The notes: generated from the letters alone by a model not told the origin. Positions 35,637 to 44,601 are shown, counted from the first letter of the stretch. The stretch is DNA of 64,000 nt from Sulfitobacter sp. S223 (GCF_025143825.1 NZ_CP083560.1:2108001-2172000); one strand, 5' to 3'. Numbers and translations: made by a program.

Positions 35637-36821
35637 ATGCAGCGCCTCTCCCAATCTCCGCTTGATCCTGACTTTGTCCAGAACCCCTATCCCTTCTATG
35701 ATCGTGCCCGCGCATGTGGGCCGGTAGTTTTCTGGGAAGACTACGGATTCCCCGCGGCTTTTGATGCGGCCACGGTGCAGGCCCTGCTGCGCGATCGCCG
35801 TCTGGGCCGTGCTGTCCCGCCTGAACAGGCGACACCGGTGCCGCCGCACCTTGCCCCTTTTTATGCGGTAGAGCGCCATTCCCTGCTTGAGCTTGAGCGC
35901 CCCGATCACACCCGACTGCGCAGTCTGGTCTTGCGCGCCTTCACCTCGCGCCGGATTGCCGCGTTAGAGCCGGATATAAAAGCAGTCACTTCCGAGCTGT
36001 TGGATAACCTTCCCCGCGCAGGCACCTTTGACCTGATCCCAAGCTATTGCACACAACTGCCAGTGCGCATTATCGCGCGGCTGCTCGGCGTGCCAGAGGC
36101 CTTGGCCCCCGATCTGCTGCGCTGGTCCAACGCCATGGTGGCGATGTATCAAGCCGGCCGGACCCGCGCGATCGAAGACGCAGCAGCACAGGCCGCAGCG
36201 GAGTTTTCGGATTTTCTGTCAGCCTATATCGAAATGCGCAGAAGCACCCCCGCAGATGACCTGATTTCAGAGCTGATAAACGCCCAGCAGGACGGATCAC
36301 GGCTGAGCACGGAGGAGATGATCAGCACCTGCGTGCTGTTGCTGAATGCAGGTCATGAGGCGACGGTGCACAGTTTGGGCAATGCGGTCAAATGCCTGAT
36401 TGAGGAAGAAACGCCGGTTGCGGCTTTAGCTCCACAATCCGTTGCTGCGACATGCGAAGAACTGCTGCGCTACACGCCGCCGCTGCACATGTTTGACCGC
36501 TATGTTTACGAAGATGTCGAACTTGGCGGCGTCACGCTTGAAAAAGGCAGCCGCGTCGGTCTTGTCCTTGCTGCAGCGGGTCGTGATCCGGCTGTGTTTG
36601 AGAATGCCCACCGGTTCTTGCCAACCCGCCCGCCAAAACCGCACGCCGCTTTTGGCGGGGGTCTGCATTTTTGCCTAGGCGCACCTCTGGCGCGCATGGA
36701 AATGCAGATCGCGCTTCCTGCACTTTTCGCGCATCTTCCGACACTACAGCTCGATACCGCCCCGCAATTTGCAAACACGTACCATTTTCACAAGCTCGAC
36801 GCACTTATGGTCAGCGCCTAA
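35637..36821 (+). CDS. Cytochrome P450
   Basis: Soluble haem monooxygenase of 394 residues. The haem-cysteine loop is AFGGGLHFCLGAPLARME near 340-355, ExxR is EELLRYTPP, and the I helix reads LLNAGHEATV, with alanine where most P450s have the oxygen-activating threonine. The substrate is unknown, and no ferredoxin gene is adjacent. The ATG at 35637 (MQRLSQSPL) fits the family start better than 35601. Its end overlaps the convergent Lrp gene by 4 bases. Confidence 0.92.
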   Translation: MQRLSQSPLDPDFVQNPYPFYDRARACGPVVFWEDYGFPAAFDAATVQALLRDRRLGRAVPPEQATPVPPHLAPFYAVERHSLLELERPDHTRLRSLVLRAFTSRRIAALEPDIKAVTSELLDNLPRAGTFDLIPSYCTQLPVRIIARLLGVPEALAPDLLRWSNAMVAMYQAGRTRAIEDAAAQAAAEFSDFLSAYIEMRRSTPADDLISELINAQQDGSRLSTEEMISTCVLLLNAGHEATVHSLGNAVKCLIEEETPVAALAPQSVAATCEELLRYTPPLHMFDRYVYEDVELGGVTLEKGSRVGLVLAAAGRDPAVFENAHRFLPTRPPKPHAAFGGGLHFCLGAPLARMEMQIALPALFAHLPTLQLDTAPQFANTYHFHKLDALMVSA

Positions 36822-37279
36822 AGCGGCAACATCGTCGTTGATTTGATCTGCTCCATCGACAGTAGCGCCGTGACATTATGCACCCGCACCTCTGAAATCA
36901 GCGCCTGATAGAAACGGTCATAGGCGCGCGCGTTCTCGACCCGCACCTTAAGGATATAGTCGATATCACCCGCCAGCCGGTGCGCCTCTTGCACCTCGGG
37001 GCGATCGCGCAGTGCCTTCAGGAATTTGGCCTGCCACTCGGCCTCATGCTCGGACGTGCGGATCAGAACGAAAAAACACGCCTCCAGCCCCAGTGCATCG
37101 GCGTCAAGCACGACTGTATGCTGGCCGATCACGCCAGCCTCCCGCATTTTGCGGATTCTGTTCCACACGGGCGTCTTTGATGACCCCACTTCGCGCGCAA
37201 TATCGTCCAGCGACTGGCTTGCATCGCGTTGCAACGCCGCCAGAATTTTCCTGTCAGTCTCGTCAATCCGGACAGTCAT
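36818..37279 (-). CDS. Lrp/AsnC family transcriptional regulator
   Basis: Regulator of 152 residues: helix-turn-helix 1-60 (IDETDRKILAALQRDASQSL, SSKTPVWNRIRKMREAG) and a C-terminal RAM effector domain 70-150 that binds amino acids. It is divergent from the sulfur operon, with an Lrp-like palindrome between the two starts, so it probably controls cysG onward and itself. The ATG at 37279 follows GGGGGAAACGGA; a reading from 37336 is rejected. The ligand may be cysteine or a precursor, by context only. Confidence 0.9.
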   Translation of the reverse strand: MTVRIDETDRKILAALQRDASQSLDDIAREVGSSKTPVWNRIRKMREAGVIGQHTVVLDADALGLEACFFVLIRTSEHEAEWQAKFLKALRDRPEVQEAHRLAGDIDYILKVRVENARAYDRFYQALISEVRVHNVTALLSMEQIKSTTMLPL

Positions 37280-37370
37280 TCCGTTTCCCCCAAATTTGCA
37301 AAACGCATGTTCCAACTGAGCGGTACAGTAGAACAATCATCCTTATATATCCAGACATATGGCAAATTAT

Positions 37371-37385
37371 CAGAACAGTATTCTA
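37371..37385. promoter_or_regulatory. Lrp-type operator upstream of cysG
   Basis: CAGAACAGTATTCTA fits the Lrp consensus YAGHAWATTWTDCTR at 13 of 15 positions and is an AGAA-N5-TTCT inverted repeat. It lies 34 bases before the cysG ATG and just over an AT-rich TATTATA that could be its -10 box. Confidence 0.55.
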
Positions 37386-37418
37386 TTATACAGCAGCAAC
37401 GCAGAGGACAGGTGACCG

Positions 37419-38813
37419 ATGGACCATTTCCCGATTTTCCTAAGCACACAGAACTCCCGCATCATTGTGTCCGGCGGGGGTGATGCCGCGCTGGCCAAGC
37501 TCCGCCTGCTGATGAAAACACGTGCGCGGATCACCGTATTCGCCGCCGAACCCGCCCGCGAGATCGAGCAATGGCATCACGAAGGGCGGCTGACACTTGT
37601 GTCCCGCGCGATGGAGCACGGAGACGCCGTCTGCGCCAAGCTGTTCTACGGCGCGAACGAGGATGCCACCGAAGATGCCCGCACCGCCCTTTTGGCGCGT
37701 GCCTGCGGTGCATTGATCAACATCGTGGACAACCTTGAAGACAGCCAGTTCATCACGCCCGCCATCGTGGACCGTGATCCTGTGACCATCGCCATCGGTA
37801 CCGAAGGCGCCGCCCCTGTTCTGGCCCGCGCGATCAAAGCGGATCTGGAAGAACGCCTGCCACAAAGCCTTGGCACACTGGCGCGTATCGGCAAGACGTT
37901 CCGCAAGGCATCCTATGCCCTGTCCTTTGGCCGTGCGCGCCGCGATTTCTGGCGCGCGTTCTATTTTGATGCAGGCCCCAAAGCGATCAGCGAAGGTGAG
38001 GAACAGGTCCTGCCCGCGCTTGAAGACCTTCTGGATACACATTTGAACAAAACTGCCCGCGTGGGCCACGTGGCCTTTGTTGGCGGCGGCCCCGGCGATC
38101 CGGAACTGTTGACGCTGAAAGCGCGCCGCGCGCTGGATGAGGCTGACGTGGTGATCTACGACCGCCTGATCACGCCCGAAATTCTGGAACTGGCCCGCCG
38201 CGAGGCAACCATGATTGATGTAGGTAAAGAAGGCTTTGGCCATCATACCCCGCAGGAATACATCAACGCATTGCTCGTTGAACACGCGCAGGCTGGCGCA
38301 CAGGTTGTGCGGTTGAAATCCGGTGATGCCACCGTTTTTGGCCGTCTTGACGAAGAGATTGACGCGGTCGATGCGCATGGCATTGGCTGGAACATTGTTC
38401 CGGGCATCACGTCTGCCTCTGCTGCGGTGGCCGCAATCGGGCAAAGCCTGACAAAGCGCGGGCGCAATGCCTCTGTCCGGTTCCTGACAGGCCATGACAC
38501 CCGCGGTTTTGCCGACCATGACTGGCGCGCTTTGGCCCAGCCCAATGAGGTTGCGGCGATCTATATGGGCAAGAAATCTGCCCGCTTTGTGCAAGGCCGC
38601 CTGCTGATGCACGGCGCAGACCGCCACACGCCTCTCACCATCATCGAAAACGCCAGCCGCGCAGACCAGCGCGTGCTGGAGACAACGCTGGACGCCCTGC
38701 CCGCCGCCCTTGAGGCTGCACAGCTTGGCGGTCCCGCACTGACCTTTCTGGGGCTCGCCCCGCGTGCCGCGCTTGCCGCGGCCCCCTCTCTCAAGCTTGA
38801 GGAATTTGCATAA
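37419..38813 (+). CDS. cysG: Siroheme synthase CysG
   Basis: Protein of 464 residues making siroheme for sulfite reductase. Residues 1 to about 205 form the precorrin-2 dehydrogenase/ferrochelatase part (IIVSGGGDAALAKLRLLMK), and about 215-455 the uroporphyrinogen III methyltransferase (AFVGGGPGDPELLTLKARR, VVRLKSGDATVFGR, IPGITSASA-like VPGITSASA). Full length. The ATG at 37419 has GAGG upstream. First gene of the operon; TAATG overlap with the next gene. Confidence 0.95.
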   Translation: MDHFPIFLSTQNSRIIVSGGGDAALAKLRLLMKTRARITVFAAEPAREIEQWHHEGRLTLVSRAMEHGDAVCAKLFYGANEDATEDARTALLARACGALINIVDNLEDSQFITPAIVDRDPVTIAIGTEGAAPVLARAIKADLEERLPQSLGTLARIGKTFRKASYALSFGRARRDFWRAFYFDAGPKAISEGEEQVLPALEDLLDTHLNKTARVGHVAFVGGGPGDPELLTLKARRALDEADVVIYDRLITPEILELARREATMIDVGKEGFGHHTPQEYINALLVEHAQAGAQVVRLKSGDATVFGRLDEEIDAVDAHGIGWNIVPGITSASAAVAAIGQSLTKRGRNASVRFLTGHDTRGFADHDWRALAQPNEVAAIYMGKKSARFVQGRLLMHGADRHTPLTIIENASRADQRVLETTLDALPAALEAAQLGGPALTFLGLAPRAALAAAPSLKLEEFA

Positions 38814-39109
38814 TGGCTAAATCATTCGAACCGTCCGTCATCACAGCCAATGCGCTGCTGGAAGGTGATGTTGTTTACCTGCGCGGCACCGATTGGGTCC
38901 GCGACCTGCAAGATGCGGATGTCCTTACCGACGAAGCCGATGCGCAGCTGCGCCTGATCGAAGCCTCTGCGCGCAGTGCCGAAGTGGTGGGCGTCTACCT
39001 TACCGCTGTTGATCCGGCACAGGGCCAGATCAACACCACCCACTTCCGTGAGGCGTTCCGCGCGACTGGCCCCTCCAACTATGCCCATGGCAAACAGGAG
39101 AACGTATAA
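38813..39109 (+). CDS. DUF2849 protein of the sulfite reduction operon
   Basis: Protein of 98 residues matching DUF2849 by its opening (VITANALLEGDVVYL) and its DWVRDL, VYLTAVD segments. Always seen with cysG and cysI in Alphaproteobacteria, but no activity is known. Placed by TAATG overlaps at both ends, between the siroheme synthase and sulfite reductase genes, so it may help cofactor insertion; this is inference. Confidence 0.88.
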   Translation: MAKSFEPSVITANALLEGDVVYLRGTDWVRDLQDADVLTDEADAQLRLIEASARSAEVVGVYLTAVDPAQGQINTTHFREAFRATGPSNYAHGKQENV

Positions 39110-40773
39110 TGTACGCCTATTCCGATTTTGATACGCAGTTCATCGCGCAGCGCAACGCACAGTTCCGTTCCCAGGTAGAGCGCCGGATTGACGGCAGCCT
39201 CACCGAGGACGAATTCAAACCCTTGCGCCTGATGAACGGCCTGTACCTTCAATTGCACGCCTACATGCTGCGCGTGGCCATACCCTATGGCACGCTGAAC
39301 AGCGGCCAGATGAACAAGCTGGCCGATATCGCGGACAAATGGGACAAGGGCTACGGCCACTTCACCACGCGCCAGAACATCCAGTACAACTGGCCAGAGC
39401 TGCGCGATGTGCCGGACATGCTTGATGCGCTGGCCGAGGTGGACATGCACGCGATCCAGACATCCGGTAACACCATCCGCAACGTGACCGCCGACCATTT
39501 TGCCGGTGCCGCAGCAGATGAGATCGCCGACCCGCGCCCGATTGCCGAGCTGATCCGCCAGTGGTCAACGGACCACCCTGAATTCCAGTTCCTGCCGCGC
39601 AAATTCAAGGTTGCCGTTTCCGGCGCATCGCATGACCGTGCGGTGTTGAAAGCTCATGACATCGGCCTGCAAATCGTTGAGCAAGACGGCGCACGCGGCT
39701 ACCGCGTCATCGTCGGTGGCGGTCTTGGCCGGACGCCGATGATCGGCAAGGTGCTCTATGATTTCGTGGCCTCCGAAGACCTGCTGCCCACACTTGAAGC
39801 TATCGTCAGTGTCTATAACCTGTTGGGCCGCCGAGATAATAAATACAAAGCTCGCATCAAAATCACCGTGCACGAAAACGGGATCGAGGACATCCGCGCG
39901 CGCGTTGATGCCCGCTATAAACTGATCCGTCCGCAGTTCACGGGCGTTGACCAGCAGATGCTGTCGCGGATCGAGGCAGACTTTGCCCTTCCCGAATTTG
40001 TGACCAAATCATTGGCCGCATATGAGACCGCTTACACCAACGATCCGGTTTTCCGCGCATGGGCTGATACGAACCTCAGCGATCACCGCGCGCCGGGATA
40101 TGCGATTGTGTCCATCTCTCTCAAGGCGCATGGCGCGACACCGGGCGATGCGACATCCCATCAGATGCGCGTCATGGCGGATCTTGCGGCAGAATACGGC
40201 CACAACGAGTTGCGCATTTCCCATGAGCAGAACGTGATCCTGCCACACGTCCACCGCGCTGATCTGCCAGCCCTGCACGCCCGCTTGAAAGAGGCGGGTC
40301 TGGGCACCGCAAATATCGGTCTGATCTCGGACATTATCGCCTGCCCCGGCATGGATTACTGCGCGCTGGCAACGGCACGCTCTATCCCGATCGCTCAGGA
40401 AATCGCGACCCGCTTTGACGATTTGAAGCTTGAGCATGATGTGGGCCCGCTGAAGATCAAGATTTCCGGCTGCATCAACGCCTGCGGACACCACCATGTG
40501 GGCCACATCGGCATCCTTGGGTTGGACCGCGCAGGCGTGGAGAATTACCAGATCACACTGGGCGGTGACGGCACCGAAGACGCAAGCATTGGCGAACGCG
40601 CCGGTCCCGGTTTTTCCGCCGAGGAAATCATCCCCGCAATCGAGCGGTTGGTAATGGCCTATCTGGACCTGCGCAGCGAACGCGCAGAGACTTTCTTGCA
40701 AACCTATCGCCGCCTCGGGCTTGCCCCCTTCAAGGCTGCCCTTTACCCGCAGGCTAAAGCCGATGCCGCTTGA
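39109..40773 (+). CDS. cysI: Assimilatory sulfite reductase, siroheme/4Fe-4S
   Basis: Ferredoxin-type nitrite/sulfite reductase of 554 residues that reduces sulfite to sulfide. The cluster and siroheme cysteines are in IACPGMDYCALA (near 413 and 419) and SGCINACGHHHVG (near 454 and 458). The two homologous nitrite reductase half domains are both present. Context with cysH and siroheme synthase makes sulfite, not nitrite, the likely substrate. Its end overlaps cysH by 11 bases. Confidence 0.94.
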   Translation: MYAYSDFDTQFIAQRNAQFRSQVERRIDGSLTEDEFKPLRLMNGLYLQLHAYMLRVAIPYGTLNSGQMNKLADIADKWDKGYGHFTTRQNIQYNWPELRDVPDMLDALAEVDMHAIQTSGNTIRNVTADHFAGAAADEIADPRPIAELIRQWSTDHPEFQFLPRKFKVAVSGASHDRAVLKAHDIGLQIVEQDGARGYRVIVGGGLGRTPMIGKVLYDFVASEDLLPTLEAIVSVYNLLGRRDNKYKARIKITVHENGIEDIRARVDARYKLIRPQFTGVDQQMLSRIEADFALPEFVTKSLAAYETAYTNDPVFRAWADTNLSDHRAPGYAIVSISLKAHGATPGDATSHQMRVMADLAAEYGHNELRISHEQNVILPHVHRADLPALHARLKEAGLGTANIGLISDIIACPGMDYCALATARSIPIAQEIATRFDDLKLEHDVGPLKIKISGCINACGHHHVGHIGILGLDRAGVENYQITLGGDGTEDASIGERAGPGFSAEEIIPAIERLVMAYLDLRSERAETFLQTYRRLGLAPFKAALYPQAKADAA

Positions 40774-41485
40774 TCAACCCATAAATGCGCGTGTTGACGC
40801 GCTAAACACGGCGCTGAAACACCACGCCGCAGCCGATGTGCTGCGGCGTGCATTTCAGGCCGCGCCCAATCTGGCGCTAGTCTCCAGCTTCGGGGCGGAA
40901 AGCGTGGCGTTGCTGCATTTGGCAGCGACAGTGAAGCCCGATGTGCAGGTTCTGTTCATCGACACGATGCTGCTGTTCCCCGAAACGCTGACTTACCAAC
41001 GCGAGGTGGCCAAAAAACTGGGCCTGCACCGTGTACAGGTCTTGCGCGCGGATACACTGGCTGAAGACCCTGACAACACCCTGCACCAGCGCGATACAGA
41101 CGCCTGCTGTGACCTGCGCAAAACCCGCGTTCTGGATCAAGCGCTCAAGGGATTTGACGGCTGGATCACAGGGCGCAAGCGCTACCAGTCCGGCAACCGC
41201 GCCGAATTGCCCGCCTTTGAGGTGGAAGCAGGCACAGGCCGGATCAAGGTCAACCCGTTGGCACACTGGACCAGTGCAGACGTTCAGGAATATATGGCTG
41301 AAAACGCCCTGCCGCGGCATCCTTTGGTTGCACGGGGCTATCCTTCGATCGGTTGTGCTCCTTGCACATCGCCGGTCGCCGAAGGTGAAGACCCGCGCGC
41401 AGGTCGCTGGCGCGGGCAGGAAAAAGATGAATGTGGCATCCATTTTGTCGACGGCAAAATGGTCCGTACAGGAGCAACACAATGA
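40763..41485 (+). CDS. cysH: Adenylyl-sulfate reductase (4Fe-4S type CysH)
   Basis: Protein of 240 residues. It has the CC ... CxxC set that binds a 4Fe-4S cluster: C114-C115 in DACCDLRK and C197/C200 in GCAPCTSP. This set marks enzymes reducing adenylyl-sulfate (APS) rather than the cluster-free PAPS reductases. The C-terminal active cysteine is in ECGIHFVDG. The ATG at 40763 lies inside the cysI 3' end; the reading to 40721 is antisense-like and rejected. No cysDN or sulfate transport genes are in the window. Confidence 0.92.
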   Translation: MPLDQPINARVDALNTALKHHAAADVLRRAFQAAPNLALVSSFGAESVALLHLAATVKPDVQVLFIDTMLLFPETLTYQREVAKKLGLHRVQVLRADTLAEDPDNTLHQRDTDACCDLRKTRVLDQALKGFDGWITGRKRYQSGNRAELPAFEVEAGTGRIKVNPLAHWTSADVQEYMAENALPRHPLVARGYPSIGCAPCTSPVAEGEDPRAGRWRGQEKDECGIHFVDGKMVRTGATQ

Positions 41486-41883
41486 GCATTATTGTAAATG
41501 ACAGCGGCTTTTCCGCCGACAATTGGACCCGTGGCTATTGCACAACCGGCGCGGCCAATGACTGCGTGGCCCTTGATCTGGCTTCGGACATAGTCCCAGA
41601 AAACATCGTGCTGACACCGACGCTTGAGATGATCCGCGTGGATTTCCCGTCATCCGCAGACGGGCGCGGGTTCACCATCGCGCGTGCCTTGCGCCTGCGT
41701 GGCTACACGGGCCGATTGCGCGCCCGAGGCCATGTGTTGGCGGATCAATACGCCATGGCGCGGCGCAGCGGATTTGACGAGGTCGAAATTGACGAAGCCC
41801 TTGCTGCACGCCAGCCACAGGATCAATGGCAGTTCCGCGCGGACTGGCAATCCGGCGATTACCAGGCCCGCCTGCGCGGCTAA
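41482..41883 (+). CDS. DUF934 protein of the sulfur operon
   Basis: Protein of 133 residues matching DUF934 by DGRGFTIARALRLRGYTGRLRARG and LADQYAMARRSGFDEVEID. It is a regular member of alphaproteobacterial cysIH clusters but has no known activity. The ATG at 41482 overlaps the cysH stop as ATGA. The last 20 residues (WQFRADWQSGDYQARLRG) are typical for the family. Confidence 0.9.
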   Translation: MSIIVNDSGFSADNWTRGYCTTGAANDCVALDLASDIVPENIVLTPTLEMIRVDFPSSADGRGFTIARALRLRGYTGRLRARGHVLADQYAMARRSGFDEVEIDEALAARQPQDQWQFRADWQSGDYQARLRG

Positions 41884-41953
41884 GCGGCGCATTGCGCCCA
41901 TCCTCCCCCTTGTCTAAGAAAAGGACCGTGGAGCATTGCTCTGCGGAGAAATC

Positions 41954-42802
41954 ATGACCGAGCATTCCCCAGTGACCCTTGATACAGCAAAAGCCGTTCC
42001 AACCCTGCCCGATGCGCAGACCGTTACCTCTGTGAAACACTGGACGGACCGGTTGTTTTCCTTCCGCGTCACGCGGCCCGCATCCTTGCGCTTTCGCTCG
42101 GGTGAATTTGTGATGATCGGCTTGATGGGAGAGCCACACCCAGAGACAGGTAAAATCAAACCCCTGCTGCGTGCCTACTCCATCGCCTCACCTGCGTGGG
42201 ACGACGAATTGGAATTCTATTCGATCAAGGTGCAGGACGGCCCACTGACGTCGCGGCTTCAGCACATCCAGCCGGGCGACGAGATAATCTTGCGGCCCAA
42301 GCCTGTGGGCACGCTGGTGCATGACGCACTGCTGCCGGGCAAACGCATCTGGTTCTTCTCCACAGGCACCGGTTTTGCGCCCTTCGCAAGCCTGCTGCGC
42401 GAGCCTGAAACCTATGAGAAATTCGACGAAGTTATCATCACCCACACCTGCCGCGATGTGGCCGAACTTGAATATTCGCGCCAGTTGATCGAAGAGCTGA
42501 AAGCGGACGAGATGATGCAAGAGCTGATCGGCACCGAGAATCTTGCCAAAATTCGTTACTATCCGACCACAACGCGCGAACAAAGCCCGAAGATGGGCCG
42601 CATCACCACGCTTCTGGAAGACGGCACCGTGTTCCGCGATCTGGGCATTGACGGTATATCGGTGGACACTGACCGCGCGATGGTTTGCGGCTCCATGGGG
42701 CTGAACGTGGATATCAAAGCCGTGCTTGAAGGCTTTGGCCTTGAAGAAGGCGCAAACTCCGATCCCAAACACTATGTGGTAGAAAAAGCCTTTGTCGGCT
42801 AA
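41954..42802 (+). CDS. fpr: Ferredoxin-NADP+ reductase
   Basis: FAD enzyme of 282 residues that supplies electrons via ferredoxin, here most likely to the ferredoxin-type sulfite reductase upstream. FAD motif LRAYSIASPAW, NADP motif FSTGTGFAPFASLLREP and C-terminal VCGSMGLNVDIK with the aromatic end KAFVG. The ATG at 41954 has GGAG 5 bases upstream. It follows DUF934 by 70 bases, so it may be partly independent of the operon. Confidence 0.93.
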   Translation: MTEHSPVTLDTAKAVPTLPDAQTVTSVKHWTDRLFSFRVTRPASLRFRSGEFVMIGLMGEPHPETGKIKPLLRAYSIASPAWDDELEFYSIKVQDGPLTSRLQHIQPGDEIILRPKPVGTLVHDALLPGKRIWFFSTGTGFAPFASLLREPETYEKFDEVIITHTCRDVAELEYSRQLIEELKADEMMQELIGTENLAKIRYYPTTTREQSPKMGRITTLLEDGTVFRDLGIDGISVDTDRAMVCGSMGLNVDIKAVLEGFGLEEGANSDPKHYVVEKAFVG

Positions 42803-42830
42803 TCATTAGCCAACACATCGGTAAAAGCTT

Positions 42831-42863
42831 GGGCGGCGCGAATTGACATTTGTGCCGCCTTTC
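42831..42863 (+). terminator. Probable terminator after fpr
   Basis: Stem GGCGGC / GCCGCC with a 16-base partly pairing loop, followed by TTTC, 29 bases past the fpr stop. Confidence 0.4.
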
Positions 42864-42877
42864 AGCGTGATGACCCG

Positions 42878-43558
42878 ATGACATATATCAAATCACATTG
42901 GCAACTTCTGACGATCACTGTGCTTGTTTTTGCGCTGTGGCACACGCCCGTTGTGGTGCCGTTGAAAATCCTCGTCGTTTTCCTGCATGAACTGTCGCAC
43001 GCTGTCGCGGCATGGCTGACAGGTGGCTCGGTCGAGCAGATATCACTCTCCGCCGCTCAGGGCGGGTTCGCCGTGACCCGTGGTGGCAGCAGGTTTGCGA
43101 TTCTATCGGCGGGATATCTTGGATCTTTGGTGATGGGGGTGCTCTTATTGCTCGCAGCTTTGCGCAGCACCGCTGACCGCTATGTCACCGCGTTTCTGGG
43201 CGCGATGATGCTGTTGATCACAGTGCTTTATGTGCGTGACTTGTTTGCAGTCGGGTTCTGCGTGGCCGGAGGGATCGTGCTGTTGGGCATGGCGCGTTTT
43301 CTAAGCCATTCCACCAACGATCTGGCGCTGCGCGTGATTGGATTGACCAGCGTTATCTACGTTCCGTTTGATATCTTCGACGACACCATCGCACGGGCGG
43401 GGATGCCATCGGACGCCTATATGCTGGCAGCAGAATTCGGCGGAACAACCATGCTCTGGGGAGGCCTGTGGCTGCTCCTCAGCTTTCTGGTTATTGCCGT
43501 CAGTTTGCGCCGCATTCTGGGGTCTGGCAGCAATATCTCCCTGCCCCCGCGCCCATAA
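42878..43558 (+). CDS. M50B-type membrane metallopeptidase-like protein
   Basis: Integral membrane protein of 226 residues with about six helices. The zinc motif HELSH is at residues 37-41 in FLHELSHAVAAWLTGG, and a distal FDIFDD near 168 could supply the aspartate ligand, as in M50 family members. Substrate unknown. It probably starts its own transcript 75 bases after fpr and ends 52 bases before the convergent alanine-rich gene. Confidence 0.8.
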   Translation: MTYIKSHWQLLTITVLVFALWHTPVVVPLKILVVFLHELSHAVAAWLTGGSVEQISLSAAQGGFAVTRGGSRFAILSAGYLGSLVMGVLLLLAALRSTADRYVTAFLGAMMLLITVLYVRDLFAVGFCVAGGIVLLGMARFLSHSTNDLALRVIGLTSVIYVPFDIFDDTIARAGMPSDAYMLAAEFGGTTMLWGGLWLLLSFLVIAVSLRRILGSGSNISLPPRP

Positions 43559-43584
43559 AAAAAGCCGCCCCCGAAGGAGCGGCT
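43556..43584 (-). terminator. Terminator of the alanine-rich membrane protein gene
   Basis: Stem AGCCGC / GCGGCT with a 10-base loop, followed on the minus strand by seven T residues. It sits between the two convergent genes and is active for the minus strand. Confidence 0.8.
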
Positions 43585-43609
43585 CAATTCTCGTCTCACG
43601 ACGGTTGGC

Positions 43610-44401
43610 TTACATGCCAAGCGCTTCGCGGACGCTGTCCAAAGCAGTCTTCAGCAATTCAGGATTGTCCTGAGCCGCCTTGAGGCCTTTGTTCAGCATG
43701 GTTTTTTGCAGCGTACCCAGATCGGAATTCTCTACCATTTCCGTTACTTTATCCAGGTTGAAACCATCAACTGTCAGCAGTTCTTCCATAGAAGAACCGG
43801 CTGCGTCGGTTGCTGCGGCAGTTTCTGTCGCGGCATCGGTCGCAGTTGCTTCAGTTGCAGCAGCAGCTTCAGTTGTTGCTTCTTCAGTCGCTGCTGCAGC
43901 ATCGGATGCCGCTTCTTCAGTCGCCGCTGCGGCATCGGATGCCGCTTCTTCAGTCGCAGTTGCAGCATCGGATGCCGCTTCTGATGTTGCCGTTGCCGCG
44001 TCAGACGCTGCTTCTGTTGTCGCATCAACTGCGTCTGATACCGCTTCACCAGCGGCTGTTGCGGCGTCAGATGCCATTTCGGCAGTTTCGTCTGCAACAT
44101 CAGCGGCTGCATCAACAGCACCCTCGGCGGCATCAGCAACGGCGGCTGCTGCGTCGCTTGCGGTATCTGCAACGGCATCAACCGCATCTGCAGTCGCGTC
44201 TGCTGCTGCATCAGCTGCGTCAGACGCGGCTTCTGCTACGGCGCTAGCCGCATCGCTGGTTGCTTCTGCCGCGTCCTGCGCAGCGGTTGTCGCTGTGTCC
44301 GTAACGTCGCTTGCGATATCCTGAACGCTGCGACCGGAATACAAAACGTATCCGCCAATTGCGATAATCGCTGCAACAACGATCCAAACCAAATTCTTCA
44401 T
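43610..44401 (-). CDS. Membrane-anchored alanine-rich hendecad-repeat protein (LEA-like)
   Basis: Protein of 262 residues. Residues 1-24 are a membrane anchor (LVWIVVAAIIAIGGYVLYSG). Residues about 28-205 are almost only A, D, T, S, E and V, and between about 130 and 190 repeat with an 11-residue period (TEEAASDAAAA). An 11-residue amphipathic repeat recalls LEA group 3 desiccation proteins; this is a resemblance, not a domain match. A 55-residue tail (EELLTVDGFNLDKV to the end) looks folded. The ATG at 44401 has AGGGG 7 bases upstream. Unknown role, perhaps an extended helical spacer or stress protectant in the periplasm. Confidence 0.8.
   Translation of the reverse strand: MKNLVWIVVAAIIAIGGYVLYSGRSVQDIASDVTDTATTAAQDAAEATSDAASAVAEAASDAADAAADATADAVDAVADTASDAAAAVADAAEGAVDAAADVADETAEMASDAATAAGEAVSDAVDATTEAASDAATATSEAASDAATATEEAASDAAAATEEAASDAAAATEEATTEAAAATEATATDAATETAAATDAAGSSMEELLTVDGFNLDKVTEMVENSDLGTLQKTMLNKGLKAAQDNPELLKTALDSVREALGM
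43860..44040. repeat. 33-bp tandem repeat within the alanine-rich gene
   Basis: The motif GCATCGGATGCCGCTTCTTC starts at 43899, 43932 and 43965, an exact 33-base spacing, with more diverged copies on either side. Each unit codes for 11 residues, which fixes the hendecad of the protein. Confidence 0.85.
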
Positions 44402-44601
44402 AGTAGTTCCCCTCTTGAGTGCACAAGACGGGTGAAACACCCCATCTCATGCCATTGGCGACCAAATGCGCATGCGAACCGGCAGGATCAAGGGGAAAAC
44501 GCACCACACTGCCCCATCTTTGCACGATTTTCATCTTGAAGCGGACCTTATGGAGGTCTACTTTACAAAATCGGTAATTCAACCATCAAAGGACCATCAT
44601 C

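Noticed and set aside
43899-43985. Regular 33-bp repeats that might be taken for a CRISPR array
   Set aside because: The units are contiguous, keep one reading frame and have no unique spacers.
43680-44324. Plus-strand open frames rich in A, S, V or Q across the alanine-rich gene
   Set aside because: They arise from the 33-bp repeat read backwards; the minus-strand frame has the membrane anchor, ribosome site and terminator.
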